Part shown: positions 34,781 through 44,317 of the stretch, in pieces
Numbering within the stretch: the stretch's first letter is position 1
Layout: each line of letters begins with the position of its first letter
Source: Diaporthe sp. PMI_573
Taxonomy: Eukaryota; Ascomycota; Sordariomycetes; Diaporthales; Diaporthaceae
Direction: 5' to 3'
Assembly (NCBI GenBank): GCA_021399435.1
Contig: JAJTUP010000020.1
Coordinates: 124,001-188,000, forward strand
DNA: 64,000 nt
Program-made: the position numbers and the translations under genes
The notes under the pieces: model-generated
What the model saw: only the letters and a program-made list of their open reading frames with translations
Database searches by the model: none
Told to the model about the DNA's origin: nothing

Positions 34781-36659
34781 TCACAACCACCCTTTGCTCA
34801 TCTCCACGGCTTTCTGCCACCGGGCAAACATCTTCTGGCTATCTTGCTTCTGCATCTTGGGGTCGAAGACCGTTTTACCCTCGGTGTTCACCGTGGCCAG
34901 GTCGTCGAAGCTCTTCCAAACCCCGACTGCAAGTCCGGCTGCAATGGCTGCGCCCAAGGCCGTGGTCTCTCGCATGGCTGGTCTGTTGACGGGGATGCCA
35001 ATGAGATCTGCCTGGGTCTACACATTGTCATGTCAGTCTTTACGCTCCGCACTTGTAGTTCCAATCTCACTTCAACTAACCTGCATCGTGATGTCCGAGT
35101 CACACATGCCTCCGTCGACGGCCAATTCCGTCAATGCGTGCCCGCTGTCTTTCTCCATGGCTTCCAAGATCGCCTTGGTCTGAAAGCAGGTTGCCTCGAG
35201 GGTTGCTCGGGCGATGTGACCCTGGTTTGTGTAGGATGTGATTCCGAACAGTGTCCCGCGGGCGTCATCGTACCAGTATGGCGCGTACAGCCCGCTGAAA
35301 GCGGTCACGAAGGTGCAGCCGCCGTTGTCTGGGACAGTCTCGGCCAGTTCGGAGATCTTCCTACTCGTGTCCACGAACTTGAGATTATCAACAAGAAATT
35401 TGACACTGGAGCCCGCCACGGCGATACTGCCTTCGAGCGCGTACATGCGTGACTCCGGACCGAAGTCGAAGGCTACCGTTGTTAGAAGACCATGGGTGGA
35501 GAGGACGGGCTTGGGCCCGACGTTGTAGAGCAGGAAGCAACCGGTGCCGTACGTGTTCTTGGCAAGCCCCGGTGTGAAGCCTTTCTGCCCACTACGAGAC
35601 TGGAGGTCAGCCATCAATCAATCAGGGTTAAGGAAAAGAGAGTGTCGGGGAGTCTTGTCGCTATGATCGTCTCACTGAGGACGTGTGAGGCAGCACTTGA
35701 GGTGGTGTGAGTCAATGGGAGAGTGCGGATATTGCTTACACCAGCGCCGCAGATTGGTCACCCAGGTTTCCTGTAATCGGAATTCCCTTGAGTGAGGTCG
35801 ACGAGAGTGCACCATATGCAGATGCATCAGATGAGCGCACGATCTTGGGAAGGCAGATCTTCTCACGGTCCAAACCGAAGAAGCCGAGCAGTTTCTCGTC
35901 ATACTCCAGCCTTTCCAGGTTCATGAACATGGTCCGCGAGGCATTAGATGCATCAGTCACGAGCAGGTTCTTGTCTACTCCACCATTCAGTTTGAAGATG
36001 AGCCAGGTGTCCACGGTGCCGAACGCAAGGCTGCCGGCGTCGTATGCTTCCTTGACCTTGGGCACGTTCTCCAGCATCCAGAGGAGCTTGGCAACCGACG
36101 GGTACGTCGACAGTGGCAGCCCACACAGCGCGGTAATCTCATCGGAGCCGGGGCGGCGCTTCAGCTCCCTCACGAGCTCGGCGGCGCGAGCGTCTGTCCA
36201 TACTATCGCGTTGTGCAGAGGCTCGCCCGTGTGTTTGTCCCAGACCACAGTCGTCTCACGTTGGTTGGTGATTCCGACGGCCTGAATGTCTGAAGCCGAG
36301 TGGTCTAGGTCCACAAAAGCCTGCACAGCGCCGTTGATACATTCCTCAACGGAGGTGACAATCTCCTGAGGGTCATGCTCATGCCATCTGTAAGTGCGTG
36401 AGTGACTCTCTTTTCTAAGGGTGACGCGCACAGGAGTCATGACTCACCCAGGCTCGGGGTAGATCTGAGTGAACTCAATCTGGTGGGTCACTACAACCTC
36501 GCCACGTTGGTTGAAGATTAGAAACCGAGAGCTTGTCGTGCCTTGGTCTATGGCTCCGACAAAGGCCTGGGCCGTCGTCCCATTTGTCCCATCAACCCCG
36601 TTGGTCCCATTTGTCCCGTTTGGAACGTGGGTGCCGTTTGTGCCGTTTGTCCTATTCAT
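34781..36659 (-). CDS. GUT1: Glycerol kinase
   Basis: Phosphorylates glycerol to glycerol 3-phosphate with ATP (FGGY carbohydrate kinase family, cytosol). Four exons (36659-36448, 36387-35740, 35591-35081, 35017-34781) fit exactly by phase and give 535 aa. Seen: the N-terminal phosphate loop [41 protein letters not shown], the substrate block [38 protein letters not shown], and VDGGMCDSD near the C-terminus. About 30 residues before the kinase start are an unusual run of Asn-Gly-Thr triplets. The gene is divergent from an aquaglyceroporin 1.6 kb away, which makes a glycerol uptake and use pair. The start at 36659 follows from the first in-frame Met after which coding is continuous. Confidence 0.95.
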
Positions 36660-38288
36660 GATGCTTCGTTCTTGCTGGAGGATGCGTTGCGCAGTCGTGA
36701 TACTTTGGTTCCAAGGTGCAGCACTTATCCAAGGACGTACGTAAGACCACGGCGGACTTTGAAAATGGTTGGCAATTGGGAAATGTTGGGAAGCATCCAA
36801 CTCTGGACGAGCTGCGTCCTGCGAACCGGCCACGGTCCCTTGGAATATGTCTTCGCATATAGCGGATGTGTTGGGCGTCAGCCGAGTGAAAGAAACTCCG
36901 CGCGCTCCCCCGCCCTATTGGCTCTTGGAATCTGGGCCAAGGGAGGAGGAATGTGTGACTTGGCCAAGATTGAAGCGCGATGCCAAACCCAATGACCCCT
37001 GGTTCGCATACCCCATGGGGAACGTCGCATTGTCAAGGATGAATTCTGGGGAACCATGTGGGATCGGACTAGTCTTACTAGATCGCAGACAGAAATGGTC
37101 CGTAGCGTGGTTCGTGATAAGAAGAGGGGTGGCAATGGCGAGGCCATCCCAGCCTTCAACCACTGAGCCTCTCCGAATGCCGACCTGGAGCCCTCATGTG
37201 ACCTGGTCCAGGCCTTACAGGATCGTGACATTGCTTCAACTCACCTATCCATGCCCACTCCCTCCCCTCCCCCCCTGATCATCATGTAAGACTTTGGCGT
37301 AGCTTCGGCTCTTGGGATTCTTATACTTCCAGTGGTATTATAGCCTCGCCACCAATGGGTGAACCTTCTTTAATCGGCAGCCTCACCCGACGCGGCACTG
37401 TTACATGATCATTGCATAACTTTGATGCCGTTTAATACCGCCGTTTCCCCGAGCGATTGGTTCTTGCTACCGACGTCCCCCTCATTCCTGCGTCGGCCGC
37501 CCGAAATACGACCTACGAATAGGGATACCGAGGTGGGCGAAGGGAAACCAGACTTGCACTGCCATCTTACTTGGTAGCGCCTTGGTGTCTTGGGGCAGCC
37601 GAGGTTGGGAAACTGCTGTGCCGCAGAATTCGGATGCGAGATGGCGGGTTGAGGAAGCAATCCCCAGATCCTCTGTTGCGATCCGGGTCGTGGATAGGAC
37701 CTGGCCTAAGCATCGACGGTCCTGCTGGGAAAGGTGCTGTCGGATGGGATGGGCGCATCATAGCGCTTTCTTACGTTGATAGAGTTGGGACCAGATGGCT
37801 CGTCTGCTTCGTGGACTCGGTGTAGGTGACGCATTGACATGGTGACATCTGTCAACCTAGATGATTGCCGTGGCCTGATGTCGACGTCCTCGTCGTCCCC
37901 CCCCTCTACCCTTGGCCAACACATCCTATCTGACTGCGCACTACGTAAGTCGAGCCTACGGCTGCTGCGGAAGTGCATGGGACCGGCTTCTAGAACTTGA
38001 AACCCCCTACGGCAATGAACGACATCCTTGGTCCCATGGTTATCCCAAAGTTCAGGACAACGTTGTACCAAGACCTCTGTTTCCGTCTTTAGTCGAGGTT
38101 AGGCGATGACGGGGAGCACACGGTCGTATTCCCTGGCCATTATATACACGGCAGTTCGTCGGGGCCATGACAAGCCCTGGGACATTCGGTTCCTTCCTTA
38201 AAATAAGAGTCTCCCTTTGCTACGCTTTGTTCTATAAATTGATATTGAGGCCTAATAATCCCTCCCAAGGACGCCATCCACAGTCATA
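36660..38288. other. Shared intergenic region of glycerol kinase and aquaglyceroporin
   Basis: 1.6-kb divergent promoter region. No conserved ORF. Joint control of the two glycerol genes from here is plausible but not shown by any specific site I can verify. Confidence 0.5.
38233..38240 (+). promoter_or_regulatory. TATA-like box of the aquaglyceroporin gene
   Basis: TATAAATT about 50 bp before the predicted ATG at 38289. A second TATATA lies further upstream near 38142. Inferred. Confidence 0.3.
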
Positions 38289-39469
38289 ATGTCCACCACG
38301 CAGACAGAGACCGAAATTGTGGAGGTCAAGGATGATATAATGCCTTCCTCCTTCGACAAGGCTCCAGACCTGCACTTCACCAGCCTGGGCTCGAGCGGCC
38401 AGGTGGTGGAGCACAAGGAACACCTGACTCCACCACAGACACCCGTCGAGTACGTCCACCAAGAGCCTGAGCTGCTATGGTGCAAAATCAGGCGGCACCT
38501 ACAGGACCCCTTCTCAGAATTCTTTGGCACAATGGTAATGATCCTGTTTGGTGACGGCGTCGTCGCACAAGTCGTTCTCAGTGGTGGAACGAGAGGTGAT
38601 TATCAGAGTATATCATGGGGCTGGGGGTAAGTGCATCTTGATTCTGTCCCGTGTGGAATGTATTCAGCTACAACCATTGTTTGGCATCCACCTAATCCTA
38701 TCTCACCAGGTTGGCCGTTATGATTGGAGTCTACGTCGCGAAGAAGAGCGGCGGCCACCTCAACCCGGCCGTTACGCTGTCTAATTGTGTCTTCCGCGGC
38801 TTTCCCTGGCACAAATTCCCCATCTACCTCATGGCGCAGCTTCTCGGTGCCATGGCTGGGGCGTTTGTGGTGTATTTCAACTACAGGCTAGCCATAGACA
38901 ACTTCGAAGGCGGTCCAGGAATACGTACTGTCGGCGGCAACACGTCCAGCGCTGGAGTCTTCTGCACCTACCCGGCCCCGTTCATGACAAGAGGTGGCAT
39001 GTTTATAAGCGAGTTCGTTGCCAGTTCTATACTCATGTTCAATATCTTTGCCTTTGTTGACGCTGGCGCTGGGGACTTGGTTCCCCTCTGCCTGTTCTTC
39101 CTCATCTTTGGCATTGGCGCCTGCTTTGGTTGGCAGACAGGATATGCCATCAACTTGGCAAGGGACTTTGGGCCCAGGCTAGTATCCTACATACTTGGCT
39201 ACGGCAGTGACGTCTGGTCAGCCGGTGGCTATTACTTTTGGGTATGTGTGTCTTGCGCGACATTCATTAGCACCATTTCTTCCCATCGAGCATAATTGTG
39301 TGCTGATAACTGGCAGATTCCCATGGTCGCACCATTCCCAGGTTGTTTGTTTGGGGCCATGCTCTATGATGTTTTCCTATTCAAGGGACAAAGCCCCGTC
39401 AACACCCCTTGGATGGGGCTGCGACGGTTGACGAAGCCAAAACCCAGCGTTTGGGCTAGCAATGTCTGA
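38289..39469 (+). CDS. Aquaglyceroporin (glycerol facilitator, MIP family)
   Basis: Six-TM channel for glycerol, 340 aa. Exons 38289-38626, 38710-39241 and 39317-39469 join in phase with canonical GT/AG ends. A cytosolic N-terminus of about 75 residues precedes TM1. The first pore motif is the classic HLNPAVT; the second reads INLARDFGPR, i.e. NLA in place of NPA, with the Arg selectivity residue and the aquaglyceroporin Asp (RD) retained. TM segments include PFSEFFGTMVMILFGDG, PIYLMAQLLGAMAG and FISEFVASSILMFNIFAF. The last exon encodes the segment IPMVAPFPGCLFGAMLYD followed by a short basic tail. Paired with the divergent glycerol kinase gene. Confidence 0.93.
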
Positions 39470-40442
39470 TTGGATTCAGACGTGAGTTTTGTACGACACT
39501 GTGTCTTTGGACGAAGCATGGTCATACACCACTTGGGTGAGCGCCTTGGAAAAGTCGAAGCTCGGAGAATACCATCGAATATCATCACATGCTCGCGTGG
39601 AGTCAAGAAGAGGAGAATACTCATTTTGGTCCTATGTTGTGGACCTGACTGTATCAGTGAGACTGCATGCGATAATTACGGACTATGTACAGTTCAGACT
39701 TGATGCAAAGTTGCATACACCGCGGTCGTGTAGATAGTGATCCATCTGGAATCGAAAAGTGAGCTGAGAGTGTTCATGATGGTTACGAATAATGATGCAA
39801 TATCAAGCCAACAGGCAGACTACAATAAATGGAACATTTGGGACTTGATGATGGCACTGCGAAATGCAAGTAAAGTAGGTATTATTAAGCCCGAGAGAAA
39901 AGAATTGGCGTTGTCCTCACCTGATCTCTCACGCACGTCAGAACCCAAGGTTTTTGATCAATTGGTGCAGGTTGTACAGACACCTGTTCTGAGGCATTTT
40001 TAAGCAAATTTTAGTGCATTGCAAGGAGGCTCCGCGTGGCCTGGCAGGTCGGTGAGTGCGAATGCAATTTAATCATAGAAGAGCCCGCTGAACAAGAGGA
40101 TGAGAGCGGTCTAAATAAACAACTAATTGCATTGAATGGACTATATGTGTGGTGATGTATCTTGTCCCTCTTGAATAGTCTCATTCGGTCTGGTTTCTGA
40201 CTTGATTATGTTGGCCCTTCAGAAGCACCATTCACTTATGAGTGTACTGACATTCAGGCTGAATGTGCATCGCCGGATCGTAGATTCATTGGAGCACCCA
40301 AGTAGTTGAAGACCTATTTCACCTAGATCGAGACGTTCTTGTAACATTCAATTCATCTCATATCTATGTAGACTCCTTGCCAACACACTTGCAGCTCCTC
40401 CAAGCCTTCATGTCTCGTCGACCGTAGGAGGTTGTTCCCCGC
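39470..40442. other. Intergenic region between aquaglyceroporin and LysM genes
   Basis: The two genes converge here; only 3' untranslated sequence is expected. Moderately AT-rich. No ORF supported. Confidence 0.5.
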
Positions 40443-41069
40443 TTAGGTTGAACAGATCGGGATATTGATGACCTGACCGATCTCCAAGGCGCTTGCATCC
40501 ACATCTGGGTTGGCAGCGACCAACGAGTCCAAAGTGATGCCCAGGTTCGAGGAGATGAGGAAAAAGGTATCCCCGCTGACAATGGTGTACGTGTCCGACA
40601 CTCCGGCACTTGCATCGACGCATGTGGCCGTGCCGGCCGCCGTTCGGCAACTCTGGTTGTCCACCTCGGCCTCGCATACCTCCGTGGGGACCAACAAGAC
40701 CTGACCAGCGAGGATAAAGTCCGGGTTAGTCAGACCGTTGGCCGTGGCGATGTTGCAGACCCCGGAGTCGAACTGAAGTGCGATCTTCTCAAGCGTATCC
40801 CCGGATGCGACGGTGTAGTTTGTCGACGGGCCATTGATGCATGTGGTGTTGTCGCTTCGGCGGAATTTTGGCACCGCGTCACTGCCTCGGTTTGTGACAT
40901 CTGTGGTGCAAGAGTCCAGTGTGCCGATAGTGGTGTCATTGAAGTGAAATTCAACCTTTGTGCTGGTTTCGCAGCTCGATCGTTTGGCCAGGAAGTTGTG
41001 ACCTGAGCCGGACGGGAACGCTGTAGCCAGGGCGGCCATGGAAACAATAGAAAAGACTGTGAAACGCAT
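40443..41069 (-). CDS. Secreted LysM-domain protein (candidate LysM effector)
   Basis: A 208-aa secreted protein. Signal peptide 1-17 (MRFTVFSIVSMAALATA); a Lys29-Arg30 pair suits Kex2 processing. Two LysM modules are visible at about 84-128 (NYTVASGDTLEKIALQF ... GQVLLVP) and 160-204 (TYTIVSGDTFFLISSNLG ... GQVINIP). Eight cysteines remain in the mature chain, along with several N-glycosylation sequons (NDT44, NTT74, NYT84, NQS138). LysM binds chitin-type N-acetylglucosamine chains; proteins of this layout often hide fungal chitin from host immunity or protect hyphae. No catalytic or GPI domain, so a small binding effector is the likely role. Single exon; surrounding DNA is gene-poor and repeat-bearing. 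Confidence 0.93.
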   Translation of the reverse strand: MRFTVFSIVSMAALATAFPSGSGHNFLAKRSSCETSTKVEFHFNDTTIGTLDSCTTDVTNRGSDAVPKFRRSDNTTCINGPSTNYTVASGDTLEKIALQFDSGVCNIATANGLTNPDFILAGQVLLVPTEVCEAEVDNQSCRTAAGTATCVDASAGVSDTYTIVSGDTFFLISSNLGITLDSLVAANPDVDASALEIGQVINIPICST

Positions 41070-44000
41070 TTTGACAGTGACGGCGAATTATGGAAATTTC
41101 GATAGCGGTAAGAGCGAAGGAATATTTGCCGTTGTTCAACGAGAGACTGTTAGAGAAAGACTGTACAAGAAGCCAATGACTTGGTCATATTGGATACACA
41201 CACAGGTGAAGAGGAAACCACCCTCTGTTATAAATACATAGGGTCCTAATGATTCTGGCAGTGATGCCCCTTTTCCTTCTGAGCCTTAACGAGCATAAAG
41301 CTCGGCTTTGGGGAGTTGGAGGCTATTCTGAGTCAGATGCCACGGACAGTCCACCTCTCCGTGAGGGTTGAAGAACCCCTTTGGCAGGCCGCATCTAAAT
41401 GACTTTCTTGTGCGTGTCCGTTTCAGGAAAAACCTTAATTATGCTGCGGTCTCCCGCCAAGTGCGCATGACCCCGAGTGGCGGTGCTTACCCAAAGCGTC
41501 GAGCGCCCCAGGACCCCGAAGCTGCTCGAAGTCTTCAACCCAGCGAAACCGGACCTTCCGATTGCAAGGCGCAGTCACAGCGTTTCAAAAATGCTATTAA
41601 AGGGGCATCGCGTAGAGCAAGCAGTCGGAGTCCAGCGATCTCTTTCGGAGCCCGACATCGTCTCTTGTGTCAATGTGCTTGGAAAGTGTCAATACGACAT
41701 TAAAAGCAGCATCAGTCCAATATATGGCGCCGACAAAGCGGCTGAACTGCACGTTGTTGCCTTGTTCGGCAAGGAGATCTCTTTTCATAGTCGTGCCCAT
41801 CTGGGAATGTTCCACTTTTTCCTCGAGACGTCTATAGATGTCCAAGGTCTCTATTACCATAACTAAAGCTCAGTCTCGTGTTTACAGTTACTCTGTTAGT
41901 GGTTTTTGCCCCATAAATACCTATATAAGTCTTCTTAGCAATTAGTTACAGATACACATATTTTCTCGTCTATATTAACACTTTATATATACAGCCTATT
42001 GATGCCTGTTAGATACCACTTTTTATTTTTATGACTCTACTCCCATAAAACTCTTTATATTATTTCTTCTATATATTTCACTTTTATTTCTTTTCCTATA
42101 GGCCCATGGAACCATTCAAATTTTGACGTGAAGGGGGGCTTGTAGGACTTTTAAATTCCGACCGTAAACAAAGAGAACTGCTGTACCCTACATACTGGGA
42201 ACCCCGCGAACTCTGAAGGTATAGTGCGCCAGAATGAGGAGCCGCATGGCAAAGACAGCCAAGATACCCACTATCCAGAGTCGGTAGCAGGCGACATCAC
42301 CCTGGCTGACAACATGCAGCCCGCCAAAGTCTGGAGAGCTCTGACGGGAGAGTCATAGACAGCAGTTACAAAGTATTCTCACACAGTTCACTGCCCATCG
42401 ACGTTATACATCGGAATAACTACAGACGTATTGCCGCACTCCAACTGCTGGAGATGTCGTCATACGGGCCTGAACGCTGTTGTGAGTTTTGCCCCATGTG
42501 TCTCTTGTGCGTGTACGAGCAAACTCAGTGCGAAATAAAGCCGCAACGAGAGCTCTTCGCCTGGTTCGCATGTAAGTGGTTCGCATGTAAGTGGTTCGCA
42601 TGTAAGTGGTTCGCATGTAAGTGGTTCGCATGTAAGTGGTTCGCATGCAAGTCTGGCAAGATGCAAGACCGACAAAAGTTGCCTAGCTTTGGCCACTCAG
42701 TTCTTCGGCGCCGTTGGGAAATGAACGCTAAATGATACGTGGCCAAGCGTCTTTCGACGACATCAGCCTCTGTTGGGACAGTTCGTCTTTTTCACTTCGA
42801 TCGGAGACCTCGTTATCACGGCCTGCAGCCTGCCCATTTCGACATCTTGAGAGCTTTTGAGAAGGAGGATATCGCCAGTGTTCCGAGTTGGGTTACTCCT
42901 GAGTTCGAGTCGGACCGACTCTGGAAGGACCCGGGGGTGAACGTCTTTTGCAGTGTCGGACGCTATAATGGGGCTAATCGCAGGTGGTAGAAAATGGATG
43001 TTACAACTGGCGTGAGGAGGAATGAATGGTTTCCTGAAGCCATCACGAAGCACATCAACAACTACTACGCAGCACATAGGTCGCCTTCAGATTGGAACGA
43101 AACCTCATCCATTCGAGCGGTCGAGAGCAGTCGCCGGTGTCTTTCAGGAGGGAAAGTTACGATCTGGCGGCGGAACCCATAGAAGGAAACATACATTATG
43201 GTCGTCAGCCGGCAGATGTCCTCCCAACAATTCCGTTCTACCAAGTCAAGCAGAAGATCCATCTTAGTCGTTTCGGTGATCGCTGTGTGGAGCGGGATCC
43301 AGTGGTTTTCAAGCGTGTTGGACTTTTCAAGCACCTCAAGTCTATCGAACGGGAAATCAGAACGCGCGAGACCCTAATCAAGGCCTTGTCGCACGGAATG
43401 CGCATCCCTGGCGTCACCTGTGAAAGACCTCAATGAGCTCATAAACGAGATCCCTGCACAGTCGCTGCCTGCTTTTCCAGAAAATCCAGGCAAGGGGTAT
43501 CAGTTGCCCGGGCCTCGTCCAGGGAGTCTGGGCAATAAGCAAGGCAGGGTGCTTGTGCACGGGAGGCCATCCATGACCGGGAACATCTAAGCGAAGCCCG
43601 ACGGCTGGCTTGTAAATGGAGGGCGAAGCGGAGTAGAGGGGGCGACGCGCATATGCTGGGAGCCACATGCTCTGTATCACGGACCACGTTTCAATGGCCG
43701 AGCGAGGGCAGGAAGCGTGTGCGGAGGGCTGCTCGGGAACTCACTTCTTCAGGCAATTTCCATGAATGCCTGGAGATTTTGCAGCCTGAGCTGTATAATC
43801 CATAGAGCTCAGCACAATCTGCATAGTACTTCTTGTTCTTTTATCCTTGTGTGGGATGTGTTTCCTAGGGTCTTATTGTGGGAAGGACGACTGGGCCAGC
43901 AAACTGTGCGACGTTCGTATTCAGAGTGGGCGTACATGGTGACTACAAAATGGTTCTAGGCCGCTATTGTGTTTGAGTAGGCGTGCGGATCTCATTCACT

Positions 44001-44317
44001 GCCACAGGGGCTGACGAAACGGAATGAAGAGGAGTCTCCGCAACAAAGGCTGATTTTGCTGAAAGGCCAGGAGGGCCACTGAGCTGCAAGTGCAGAATAA
44101 TGATGCAAATCAGCACGTATTGCCTGGAAAACACAAGTAGTGGAGTTGAGCCTCTTTGCACGTCGTCTCATACGTCTGAGAATTGCCTAGAGTATAGTTC
44201 AGCCTCAACATGCACAGACTAAGATTGCTATTACCGAAGAGCCAGGAAGGCTAGTCTGATTTGTTCGGCCATAATCTCATAAGGCCACTTGATGGGTTTA
44301 TAGAGAACAAGCCGCCA
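41070..44317. other. Gene-poor region with AT-rich block and tandem repeat
   Basis: No gene supported. 41.88-42.11 kb is strikingly AT-rich and resembles decayed repeat DNA. A six-copy 15-bp repeat lies at 42562-42651. A minus-strand frame at 43065-43334 contains a short ankyrin-like stretch but is bounded by stops. Confidence 0.55.
42562..42651 (+). repeat. Six-copy 15-bp tandem repeat with splice-donor-like core
   Basis: TGGTTCGCATGTAAG repeated head to tail six times at a strict 15-bp period; copy six has one T-to-C change (GCATGCAAG). Read in the plus frame it encodes the pentapeptide WFACK six times, but no supporting gene surrounds it. Each junction of copies one to five forms GTAAGT, the consensus fungal 5' splice site. 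Confidence 0.92.

Noticed and set aside
36543..37278. Frames over the glycerol kinase 5' end
   Set aside because: They are antisense to the Asn-Gly-Thr repeat and promoter of glycerol kinase, with no domain.
41477..41866. 129-codon plus-strand frame beside the AT-rich island
   Set aside because: No recognised motif and no splice context; kept only as part of the gene-poor region.
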